Positions 54,343-61,827 of a stretch of DNA of 64,000 nt are shown in pieces. The position numbers were made by a program, and so were the translations under genes. The notes beneath the pieces were generated by a model. It saw nothing but the letters and a program-made list of their open reading frames with translations, did not search any database and was not told where the DNA came from. Where the stretch lies: the NCBI RefSeq assembly GCF_019218885.1, contig NZ_JAHUWT010000002.1, forward strand, positions 682,001-746,000. The letters run 5' to 3'. How positions within the stretch are numbered: position 1 is the first letter of the stretch; every line of letters starts with the position of its first letter. The DNA is from Bordetella sp. BOR01. GTDB lineage: Bacteria > Pseudomonadota > Gammaproteobacteria > Burkholderiales > Burkholderiaceae_B.

Positions 54343-55002
54343 ATGAAAACCGCAGCGGCCAACCGCCAGTATCCCGCCTACGATCCCATTCACCTGATCG
54401 GCATTGTCACGCACCGCGAGGCGGACGGCAGCTTCGTCGTCGATTGCGACGGCCGCAGCTGGCAGGCCCGCCAGGCCGCCAGCTGCCTGTTGGCACCGCA
54501 AACCGGTGACCAGGTATTGATCAGCGGCCCCGACCCCAGGCGGGTCTACTTGATTGCCGTGGTCGAGCAGGCTGACCCGAGCAGCGCGCAACTCGAGACC
54601 ACCGGCGACATGGTGCTGCGTTCGCGCGCCGGCAGTGTGTCGCTGGAGGGCGCGCAGGCCGTACGGCTGGCCGGCCAGGATGCGGTCAGCATCGATACGG
54701 CGTCGTTGAAGCTGCAGGCCAAAGACGTGCATTGCGTGGCAGAGCAGATGAAATACCTGGGAGCCGAGGTAACGGCCACGATCGGCACGACGCGCCTGGT
54801 GGGCAAGGTGTACGAGGCCGTGATGGACCGGTTGTCGTTCCTGTCGCGCGTGACTTTCCGTGCCGCCGAGGAAGTCGAGCATGTGCGCGCCGGTTCGCTG
54901 GATTACCGTGCCGACAAGAGCGCCCGGCTGCATGCTTCGTATACCATGGTCACCGGCGAAAACCTGGTGAAGGTGGACGCCAAGCAAATTCACATGGGGT
55001 AG
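54343..55002 (+). CDS. DUF3540-family protein inserted between tssF and tssG
   Basis: 219 residues. The N-terminal half (about 15-90: IHLIGIVTHREADGSFVVDCDG..., DQVLISGPDPRRVYLIAVVEQ) looks like an OB-fold. The C-terminal half is made of short alternating strands (GDMVLRSRAGSVSLEGAQAVRLAGQDAVSIDTASLKLQA...) like the beta-helix of VgrG/gp5 spikes. DUF3540 proteins occur in T6SS loci near spike and PAAR genes, normally not within the baseplate genes. It is 42 bp after tssF and 2 bp before the tssG start. A spike-associated or adaptor role is inferred. Confidence 0.85.
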   Translation: MKTAAANRQYPAYDPIHLIGIVTHREADGSFVVDCDGRSWQARQAASCLLAPQTGDQVLISGPDPRRVYLIAVVEQADPSSAQLETTGDMVLRSRAGSVSLEGAQAVRLAGQDAVSIDTASLKLQAKDVHCVAEQMKYLGAEVTATIGTTRLVGKVYEAVMDRLSFLSRVTFRAAEEVEHVRAGSLDYRADKSARLHASYTMVTGENLVKVDAKQIHMG

Positions 55003-55004
55003 GG

Positions 55005-56147
55005 GTGGCCAGCCTAGCGACCGAGCCGGCACAGGCCGCGCCCGACACCGGGCAGGCGCGGCAGGATGCCGCCATGCCGGCGCCCGGCGCCGGGGTGCCC
55101 GGCTTGCCGCCGGACTTCTGGCGTGCCCTGGAACGGGAACCCTACGCCTACGACCTGTTCAATACGCTGCGCTGGATCGACGCGCGCGCCGGCGCGCGCC
55201 TGCCGCTGGGGCGCGACACGGTAGCGCGCAACGAACCCGTGCGCGTGCGCCAGGAGCCATCGATGGCCTTCGCGCCGTCGACGCTGTCTTCGGTGCGCCC
55301 CGCGCGCGCGGGGCGGCCGCCGGAACTGTCCATCTACAGCTTCGGGCTGTTCGGGCCGAATGGCCCGCTGCCCCTGCACCTGACCGAATACGCCCGCGAG
55401 CGCATGCACCATTATGGCGACCAGACCCTGTCCGGGTTCGCCGACGTCTTCCATCACCGTCTTATCCTGCTGTTCTACCGCGCCTGGGCCGATGCGCAGA
55501 GCACGGTCAGCCTGGACCGCAAAGAGCAGCGTTTTACCCGTTACGTGGCCAGCCTGCTGCACATGGGCGTGCCGTCGATGTGGCGGCGCGATACGGTGAT
55601 GGACCATGCCAAGTACTTCATGGCTGGTCACCTGCTCCGGCAGACACGCAATCCCGAGGGCCTGAAGCAGATCTTGCAGACGTTTTTCTCGATACCCGTG
55701 CGCATCGCCGAATTCGTGCCGCAGTGGATACGCCTGGAGCCGTCGCAGCGGCTGGGGCTGGGCGGCACACAGGGCCTGGGACAGGACACCATCCTGGGCA
55801 TGGCGGTGCGCGACGCGCAGCACAAGTTCCGCATCGAGCTCGGTCCGCTCGGTCGCGCCGACTATGCCAGCTTCCTGCCCGGCGGCCAGCGCGCCCGGCA
55901 GTTGACGCACTGGGTGCGCGACTATATCGGCGTCGAGCTGGCGTGGGACGTACGGCCCGTGCTCAAGCGCCAGGACGTGCGCGGCGTGAAGCTGGGCGGC
56001 AAGCAGCCGCTGGGCCTGTCGTCCTGGCTGGGCAAGCGCCGCCAGGCGCAAGGCGACGCCCGCGACCTGCTGCTGGATTACGAAAGCCGCGACCGCGCCG
56101 CGCGCCGCGCGGCACGCCCTATGCAACCCCAGGAGATGCACCCGTGA
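55005..56147 (+). CDS. tssG: T6SS baseplate protein TssG (VasB)
   Basis: About 380 residues. FWRALEREPYAYDLFNTLRWIDARAG, RVRQEPSMAFAPSTL, LSIYSFGLFGPNGPLPLHLTEYARERMHHYGDQTLSGFADVFHHRLILLFYRAW and FLPGGQRARQLTHWVRDYIGVELAWDVRPVL are diagnostic. The start is uncertain: the GTG at 55005 lies directly after the DUF3540 stop, and an in-frame ATG at 55074 would give 357 residues but has a poor ribosome site. Its stop overlaps the effector start (GTGA). Confidence 0.94.
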   Translation: MASLATEPAQAAPDTGQARQDAAMPAPGAGVPGLPPDFWRALEREPYAYDLFNTLRWIDARAGARLPLGRDTVARNEPVRVRQEPSMAFAPSTLSSVRPARAGRPPELSIYSFGLFGPNGPLPLHLTEYARERMHHYGDQTLSGFADVFHHRLILLFYRAWADAQSTVSLDRKEQRFTRYVASLLHMGVPSMWRRDTVMDHAKYFMAGHLLRQTRNPEGLKQILQTFFSIPVRIAEFVPQWIRLEPSQRLGLGGTQGLGQDTILGMAVRDAQHKFRIELGPLGRADYASFLPGGQRARQLTHWVRDYIGVELAWDVRPVLKRQDVRGVKLGGKQPLGLSSWLGKRRQAQGDARDLLLDYESRDRAARRAARPMQPQEMHP

Positions 56148-56665
56148 CGCATGACATGATCTACGACGGCCAGTCGCTGAGCTGGCCCGGCCACGGCAGT
56201 TTCCGCGCCACCAGCGGCTTGCCCGGGTTCCAGGTGCCAGGCGAATTCTGCACGCCCGACAGCGGTCCGGTGCCGCCCGGCTACTACAGGGTCTACCTGG
56301 CCGACCAGGGCACGGCGCAGGATGACGGGCGCGACGCCTGCAACCTGAAGCCCGCCTGGGGCATCCAATCCATTCCGCGCGGCGCGGCCGCCGGCGACTG
56401 CGAAGCGTTCTGGGTCAACTGGGGCAGCAACCGTGCCCGTCTCGAGCCCGCCGACGCCGCCACGCGCAACCGTTGCGCGCCAATTCGCGGCGGGTTCTAC
56501 CTGCACGATTCCACCAAGGGGTTCAGCCACGGCTGCATCGAGGTGGAAGGCCGCATCTTTCCGCTGCTGCGCACCTATGCGCGCGGCGGCCGCCGTGCGA
56601 CGATGGTCATCAAGGTCGAGTATGCGGGCGGCCGCGCCACCAACGGAGGCACGCTTGTCGAATAA
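56144..56665 (+). CDS. Tlde1-like L,D-transpeptidase-type T6SS effector (DUF2778)
   Basis: 173 residues starting at GTG (AGGAG eight bases upstream; the in-frame ATG at 56156 is too far). The C-terminus holds the L,D-transpeptidase catalytic pattern: His121 in GGFYLHDSTKGFSHGC, then Ser128-His129-Gly130-Cys131, with the Cys as nucleophile. The N-terminal QSLSWPGHGSFRATSGLPGF is typical of the Tlde1 group, which cleaves or edits peptidoglycan peptides in the periplasm of target cells. No signal peptide, as expected for T6SS delivery. It overlaps tssG by 4 bp and the immunity-like gene by 11 bp. Confidence 0.9.
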   Translation: MTHDMIYDGQSLSWPGHGSFRATSGLPGFQVPGEFCTPDSGPVPPGYYRVYLADQGTAQDDGRDACNLKPAWGIQSIPRGAAAGDCEAFWVNWGSNRARLEPADAATRNRCAPIRGGFYLHDSTKGFSHGCIEVEGRIFPLLRTYARGGRRATMVIKVEYAGGRATNGGTLVE

Positions 56666-57041
56666 ATTCCCGCGCCTGGCGGCGGTGCTGGCGGCCGCGC
56701 TGTGCGGCGCGGCGGCGCATGCGTCCGGGTCGATCAAGCTCGAGAACGCGCTGGCCGCCTGCGTGGACGTACAGCCGGGCATGCGCGCCACCACCGATGG
56801 GCAAGTGCTGCTGCAGGCCGGGCTGCAGGTCAAGCAATCCATCGGCAGTTGCGGCTGCAAATCGGCCATTGCCACGTATACGTCGCGGGTCGAGCTCGAG
56901 GGCGGGCACCGCAGCTTCCTGCAAAGCGGTGCCTTGCGCGTGAAGCAGTCGGGCTCGCACACCCTGACGCTGGCCAGCGACGAAAAGTTGGTGGGCGACC
57001 GCGACGTAGTGCTGTCGCTGGGCTGCGCCGCGCCCGATTGA
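56655..57041 (+). CDS. Putative periplasmic immunity protein for the Tlde1-like effector
   Basis: 128 residues starting at TTG (GGAGG at 56645-56649, five bases before), inside the end of the effector gene. A signal peptide (FPRLAAVLAAALCGAAAHA) is followed by a small beta-rich domain with Cys near 36, 66, 68 and 124. This fits a periplasmic inhibitor protecting the cell wall from the effector. I believe it belongs to a small DUF family (DUF2195-like) found beside Tlde1 genes, but that is from memory. Neighbour clpV starts 34 bp on. Confidence 0.75.
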   Translation: MSNKFPRLAAVLAAALCGAAAHASGSIKLENALAACVDVQPGMRATTDGQVLLQAGLQVKQSIGSCGCKSAIATYTSRVELEGGHRSFLQSGALRVKQSGSHTLTLASDEKLVGDRDVVLSLGCAAPD

Positions 57042-57075
57042 TTCCCTATTCCCTGACGCTGAGCGCAATAACAAT

Positions 57076-59751
57076 ATGTCCGATATCGGCCGCCTCGATC
57101 TTTTCGGCAAACTCGATCCGCTGCTGTACCAGGCGCTGGAAGGCGCCACGTCTTTCTGCAAGCTGCGCGGCAACCCGTATGTGGAACTGGTGCACTGGAT
57201 CCACCAGATCGTCCATACGCAAGACAGCGACCTGCACCGCATCGCACGGCGCTTCGACCTGGACATGGGCATGCTGCAGGCGGACCTGACCGGTGCGCTG
57301 GACCAATTGCCGCGCGGCGCCGGTTCAGTGTCCGACCTGTCCGAGCACATCGACCATGCGGTCGAGCGCGCCTGGGTGCTGGGCTCGCTGCGCTATGGCG
57401 CCGGGCGGATCCGCGGCGGGCACTTGATGGCGGGGCTGGTAAAGACCTACGCCTTGCGCAACGTGCTGCTGGGCATGTCCGACCAGTTTTCGCGCATCGT
57501 GCCCGATGTGCTGCTGGAACAACTCGGGGACATCGTGCAGGGCTCGCCCGAAGACGCTACGGCGCAGCCGGTCGATACCGAGCCGGGCGGCGGCCCGTCC
57601 GCCGAGGGCGGTTCGGCGCTGGCCAAGTACGCGGTCGACCTGACCGGGCGCGCCCGGGCCGGCGAGATCGACCCGGTGTCGGGCCGCGATGAAGAGATTC
57701 GCCAGATCGTCGATATCCTGATGCGACGGCGCCAGAACAATCCGCTGTTGGCGGGCGAGGCGGGGGTGGGCAAGACCGCGGTGGTCGAGGGCCTGGCGCT
57801 GCGCCTGGCCAGCGGCGACGTGCCGCCGCCGCTGCGCGACGTATCGCTGTATTTGCTGGACATCGGCCTGCTGCAGGCGGGCGCCGGGGTGAAGGGCGAG
57901 TTCGAGCAGCGCCTGCGCGGCGTCATCGACGAAGTACAGGCCAGCCCCAGCCCTATCGTGCTGTTCATCGACGAGATCCATACCCTGGTCGGCGCCGGCG
58001 GCGCGGCCGGCACGGGCGATGCGGCCAATCTGCTCAAGCCCGCGCTGGCGCGCGGGCAGTTGCGTACCATAGGGGCGACAACCTGGTCTGAATACAAGAA
58101 GTACATCGAGAAAGACCCCGCGCTGACGCGGCGCTTCCAGGTGGTGCAGATCCACGAGCCGGCCGAGCCGCGCGCCCTGGGCATGTTGCGCGGCCTGGCC
58201 GCCACCCTCGAGGCGCATCACCAGGTGCTGCTGCTGGACGAGGCGATCGAGGCGGCAGTGTCGCTGTCGCATCGCTACATCCCCGCCCGCCAGTTGCCCG
58301 ACAAGGCCGTTGCCTTGCTGGATACGGCTTGCGCGCGCGTGGCGGTCAGCCAGCACGCCGTGCCGGCGGCGCTGGAAGATGCCCGGCGGCGCATCGAGGC
58401 GCTGGAGATCGAGCAACGCATCGCGGTACGTGAAGCGCGCCTGGGCGCGGGTGCCGAAGATCGGGTGGCGCAGGTGGCCCAGGGGTTGACCCAGGCACGT
58501 GCGCAGGAAGCCGACCTGGCCGAGCGCTGGGAGTCCGAGCGCGCGCTGGCCGCGCGGGTATTCGAACTGCGTCGCGCGCTGGACCAGGATGACGCGCCGC
58601 CGGCCGATGCCGGCGAAGCGCCGGCTCCGGTGCCGGCGCCAGGACCGGATGCCGCGCAGGACCCGGCCCGGCTGCGTGCCGACCTGGCGCAGGCGCAAGA
58701 CGAGCTGGCGCGCCGCCAGGGAGAATCGGCGCTGATCTACCCGGCCGTGGATGCGGCCGCGGTGGCATCTGTGGTGGCAGACTGGACCGGCATCCCGGTG
58801 GGCCGCATGGTGCGCGACGAAGCGCAGTCCGTGCTGCGCCTGGCCGACACGCTGGAGCAGCGTGTCATCGGCCAGCGGCACGGCCTGGAGGCCGTTGCGC
58901 GGCGCATCCAGACTTCGCGCGCGCGCCTGACCGACCCCAACAAGCCGGTGGGCGTGTTCCTGTTGTGCGGCCCCAGCGGCGTGGGCAAGACCGAGACCGC
59001 GCTGGCGCTGGCCGAGGCCTTGTATGGCGGCGAACAGAACCTGATCTCGATCAACATGAGCGAGTTCCAGGAGTCGCACACGGTGTCTACCCTGAAGGGG
59101 GCGCCGCCGGGCTACGTGGGGTATGGCGAGGGCGGCGTGCTGACTGAAGCCGTGCGGCGCCGCCCGTACAGCGTGGTGCTGCTCGACGAAGTCGAGAAGG
59201 CCCATGCCGACGTGCACGAGATTTTCTTCCAGGTGTTCGACAAGGGCTCGATGGAAGATGGCGAGGGCCGCTACATCGATTTTCGCAACACCATCATCAT
59301 CCTGACTTCGAATGTGGGCACCGACCTGATCGCCAGCCTGTGCCGCGATCCCGCCTTGATGCCCGACGCCGACGGCCTGGCGGCGGCATTGCGCGAGCCG
59401 TTGCTGAAGGCATTCCCCGCCGCCTTGCTGGGCCGCCTGGTGGCGGTGCCGTACCTGCCCCTGTCCGACGAGATGCTGGCGCGCATCGTGGACCTGCAGT
59501 TCGAGCGGGTCCGCCAGCGGCTGCAGGACAACCACGGTATTGCGCTGACAGTCAGCCCCGAGGCCACCGCATTGGTGGTGGCGCGCTGCACCGAAGTCGA
59601 ATCGGGCGGCCGCATGGTCGATGCCATCCTGACCAACACCGTGCTGCCGCAGGTCAGCCGCGAACTGTTGACGGCATCGATGGACGGGCGCGCGGTGCGC
59701 GCCGTGACGCTGGAAGCCGCTGAGGGCGACTTCCGCTATCGGTATGAATAG
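57076..59751 (+). CDS. clpV: T6SS sheath-disassembly ATPase ClpV (TssH)
   Basis: 891 residues with ClpB-like two-ATPase layout: an N-terminal domain (1-150), a first AAA+ module with Walker A GEAGVGKT at 227-234 and Walker B LFIDEIHTLVGAGG, a middle coiled region (about 420-560, Ala/Arg/Gln-rich), and a second module with GPSGVGKTET at about 632-641, GAPPGYVGYGEGGVLTEAVRRRPYSVVLLDEVEKAH and GGRMVDAILTNTVLPQ. It unfolds the contracted TssB/C sheath so it can be reused. Middle domain (NAxTWSEYKK-type text) is T6SS type. Ends at a strong hairpin (59761-59785). Confidence 0.97.
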   Translation: MSDIGRLDLFGKLDPLLYQALEGATSFCKLRGNPYVELVHWIHQIVHTQDSDLHRIARRFDLDMGMLQADLTGALDQLPRGAGSVSDLSEHIDHAVERAWVLGSLRYGAGRIRGGHLMAGLVKTYALRNVLLGMSDQFSRIVPDVLLEQLGDIVQGSPEDATAQPVDTEPGGGPSAEGGSALAKYAVDLTGRARAGEIDPVSGRDEEIRQIVDILMRRRQNNPLLAGEAGVGKTAVVEGLALRLASGDVPPPLRDVSLYLLDIGLLQAGAGVKGEFEQRLRGVIDEVQASPSPIVLFIDEIHTLVGAGGAAGTGDAANLLKPALARGQLRTIGATTWSEYKKYIEKDPALTRRFQVVQIHEPAEPRALGMLRGLAATLEAHHQVLLLDEAIEAAVSLSHRYIPARQLPDKAVALLDTACARVAVSQHAVPAALEDARRRIEALEIEQRIAVREARLGAGAEDRVAQVAQGLTQARAQEADLAERWESERALAARVFELRRALDQDDAPPADAGEAPAPVPAPGPDAAQDPARLRADLAQAQDELARRQGESALIYPAVDAAAVASVVADWTGIPVGRMVRDEAQSVLRLADTLEQRVIGQRHGLEAVARRIQTSRARLTDPNKPVGVFLLCGPSGVGKTETALALAEALYGGEQNLISINMSEFQESHTVSTLKGAPPGYVGYGEGGVLTEAVRRRPYSVVLLDEVEKAHADVHEIFFQVFDKGSMEDGEGRYIDFRNTIIILTSNVGTDLIASLCRDPALMPDADGLAAALREPLLKAFPAALLGRLVAVPYLPLSDEMLARIVDLQFERVRQRLQDNHGIALTVSPEATALVVARCTEVESGGRMVDAILTNTVLPQVSRELLTASMDGRAVRAVTLEAAEGDFRYRYE

Positions 59752-59760
59752 GGCCGGCTG

Positions 59761-59785
59761 GCCGCCGCGTTATTTGCGCGGCGGC
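59761..59785. terminator. Bidirectional terminator between clpV and the fha gene
   Basis: GCCGCCGCG (59761-59769) and CGCGGCGGC (59777-59785) form a perfect 9-bp stem with a 7-base TTATTTG loop between two convergent genes; it includes the TAA of the FHA gene (read on the minus strand). It separates the tssA-clpV block from the rest. Confidence 0.7.
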
Positions 59786-60993
59786 TTGCCGGAATCGTTG
59801 TCGGACGTTGCCTGGGGCTTGACGCGTGCGGGCCGCAGATAGCCGCCGTACTCGCGCAGGTGGTCCCGCGCGGCGCGGGCGTCTTCTTCGCGTTCGCGCG
59901 GATTGAGCGTGTCGGTGACCGGATCGGAACGGTGCGGAGCCAGCGGGTCGTGCGAGGGCAGTGTCGAAGGTGTCTGGTCCGAGAAGACACTGTGGGCATC
60001 GTCGGTGTCGGGGCTGCCCAGCATGTCCAGCGGATCGCGCGCCGGGCCGCGCAGATTGGCATCGCCGGGCGGCAGGTGGCGCAGCGGGTCTTCAGGGTTG
60101 CGGCCCTGTGCAGATTCCAGGTCGAACGGGTGCGCCGACACATCGGGCACGCTGCCCACCGGCAGGGTGCCCGGGCCGAACAGGTCGCTGAACACATCGA
60201 CCTGTTCGGCTTGTGCAGATTGCGGCTCGGCGGCCAGCGGCGGGTCCAGGTCGTCGAATGGCAAGTCCGGCGAGGCTTGGGCGGGCTGGAAGGGGTGGGA
60301 TGGCGGTGGGGCGTCTGGCGCTTGCGGTGCTTGCTGCGCTTCGGGCTGCAGGGCCACGGGTGGCAGGTCAGCCGCCGGCAGGTGCGTGGCGGGGATGTCC
60401 ACCGGGGGTAGTTCCGCCGGGCTGGCGGCCGGCGGCTCGTTTGCGCCAGGCGCCGTCGCCGCGGAAGCGGGCGCGGCCAGGGCGCCGGTGCTTGGCACCG
60501 GCGCAGCCGGAACCGAAGAGGAGGAAGCCTGATGGATTGTTTGCGTGTCGGGAGGCGTGAGGTCTACGCCCTCGAGCAGCGGGCCGTCGAGCAGCGGGTC
60601 GGGCTCGGCCGGCCCGGCCTGCAGCGCGGCCGCACCGGCAACGCCGGCGACACCAGCGGCGGCCGCGCTTTGTTGCGGCGCCGCGGGGTCTTCGGCTTTC
60701 AGCGTGTACGGCCCGATGGCCAGTTCGTCGCCCGGCGCCAGGGGAACTTCCTGGTCGCGCGTGATGGTGCGGCCATTGATGCTGACGTGGCTCATGCTGC
60801 TCAGGTTGACCAGGTAGCAGGCGCCATCGCTGATACGCAGCGCGGCCTGCACGCGGCAGATGCCGCGTTCACTGTCGGGCAACGCCAGGTGATTGTCGGC
60901 CGAGCGGCCCAGCGTGCCGCCGGGAGCCTGGAATACCGCCGACAAGGGGGGCAAACCCGGGTTGTCGCGGTGTGGCAGAACGGTGAGTCTCAT
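59770..60993 (-). CDS. FHA-domain protein of the T6SS (Fha/TagH-like)
   Basis: 407 residues. The N-terminal FHA domain (about 1-100) shows GGTLGRSADNHLALPDSERGICRVQAAL and LVNLSSMSHVSINGRTI. Where phosphothreonine-binding FHA domains have Ser-Arg-x-His, this reads Cys46-Arg-Val-Gln49: Gln is common in T6SS Fha proteins, Cys is odd. From about 115 to 360 it is low-complexity Pro/Ala/Gln-rich. It ends in a charged tail (LREYGGYLRPARV...) without the C-terminal domain of typical TagH proteins. Divergent from tssJ, convergent with clpV. A role as Fha scaffold in PpkA-type control is likely, but no kinase is in the window. Confidence 0.85.
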   Translation of the reverse strand: MRLTVLPHRDNPGLPPLSAVFQAPGGTLGRSADNHLALPDSERGICRVQAALRISDGACYLVNLSSMSHVSINGRTITRDQEVPLAPGDELAIGPYTLKAEDPAAPQQSAAAAGVAGVAGAAALQAGPAEPDPLLDGPLLEGVDLTPPDTQTIHQASSSSVPAAPVPSTGALAAPASAATAPGANEPPAASPAELPPVDIPATHLPAADLPPVALQPEAQQAPQAPDAPPPSHPFQPAQASPDLPFDDLDPPLAAEPQSAQAEQVDVFSDLFGPGTLPVGSVPDVSAHPFDLESAQGRNPEDPLRHLPPGDANLRGPARDPLDMLGSPDTDDAHSVFSDQTPSTLPSHDPLAPHRSDPVTDTLNPREREEDARAARDHLREYGGYLRPARVKPQATSDNDSGKPPRK

Positions 60994-61103
60994 GCTGGAA
61001 ATCTCCGATGCTGCAGGCGCATGGATGCGGATGCGAACGTCCCGATGATAGCCACGGTTGTCGAGCGAAATGATTTCGGTGCGTTAGGAAAATATATCCA
61101 AGC

Positions 61104-61118
61104 GCGAGAATTTCTCGC
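61104..61118. promoter_or_regulatory. Perfect dyad in the fha-tssJ divergent promoter region
   Basis: GCGAGAA-T-TTCTCGC is a perfect 15-bp inverted repeat in the 230-bp AT-leaning gap between the divergent fha and tssJ genes. It is 106 bp before the tssJ ATG and 111 bp before the fha ATG, in a good place for a regulator of both. The string AACAGTAG occurs both here (61128-61135) and in the tssA leader (47115-47122); eight bases are too few to build on. Confidence 0.45.
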
Positions 61119-61223
61119 CGGTTCCGTAACAGTAGTAACTATTCCTGTATTTACACGACAGGTCCTTATTTTTCCCTTGTCATACACGCTTTCTCCATAA
61201 TCCCAGGGGGCATTCCGCGAATT

Positions 61224-61769
61224 ATGGTGTTCCGCAAGAGCGCTACTTTAATCTTCAGAGGGCTTTGCGCAAGCCTTGCCGCCCTGGTTCTGCTGGTGGG
61301 CTGTTCTTCCACCGCCCGGCGCGTGCCCGTTCCCTACGCCATCGAGCTGACCGTTGATCCGAAGGTGAATCCCGACGTGCACGGACGCCCGTCACCTGTC
61401 CAGGTCACCATTTACGAACTCAGTTCTTCCAGCACCTTCGAGTCGAGCGATTTCTTCTCGCTGCAATCCGACCCGCAGGCTGCGCTGGGCAAGGAACTGC
61501 TCAACACCGACCAGGCCATCCTGCGTCCGGGCGAGACCAAGATCCTGCAGTACGAAGGCAGTGCCGAAGCGCGCGTGGTAGGCGTCGTGGCAGCCTACCG
61601 CGATCTCGAGAAAAGCCATTGGCGGCTGGTCGTGCCGCTACCCGAAGCTCAGAACACCAACATTTATAAGGTATGGCAGTTCTCGCCCAACGAAGAGACG
61701 ATCAAGGTGTCGGTGAAAGACAATGGGCTGGCCGTCACCGACCGGGAACGTTCCTGGTGGCCTTTCTAG
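61224..61769 (+). CDS. tssJ: T6SS outer-membrane lipoprotein TssJ
   Basis: 181 residues. Lipoprotein signal LAALVLLVGC with lipidation at Cys27 (lipobox L-V-G-C); the following Ser-Ser favours the outer membrane. PVPYAIELTVDPKVNPDVHGRPSPVQVTIYELSS and EAQNTNIYKVWQF are the TssJ transthyretin-like beta-sandwich strands that contact TssM. First gene of the second T6SS block; the ATG is 36 bp into a new unit with AGGGGG in front. A 7-bp hairpin (61775-61790) separates it from tssK. Confidence 0.94.
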   Translation: MVFRKSATLIFRGLCASLAALVLLVGCSSTARRVPVPYAIELTVDPKVNPDVHGRPSPVQVTIYELSSSSTFESSDFFSLQSDPQAALGKELLNTDQAILRPGETKILQYEGSAEARVVGVVAAYRDLEKSHWRLVVPLPEAQNTNIYKVWQFSPNEETIKVSVKDNGLAVTDRERSWWPF

Positions 61770-61774
61770 GCACG

Positions 61775-61790
61775 GGCCGGCACGCCGGCC
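61775..61790. terminator. Short GC hairpin between tssJ and tssK
   Basis: GGCCGGC and GCCGGCC are inverted copies around an AC centre, 5 bp after the tssJ stop. No T-run, so probably an mRNA stability or folding element, not a terminator. Confidence 0.3.
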
Positions 61791-61827
61791 GCCAGTGCCT
61801 GTCCGCAAACTCATTGCAAGCATAGCC

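Noticed and set aside
47115-61135. Shared AACAGTAG string in both T6SS promoter gaps as a common operator
   Set aside because: Only eight bases match and the flanks differ, which is expected by chance over this length; kept as a note only.
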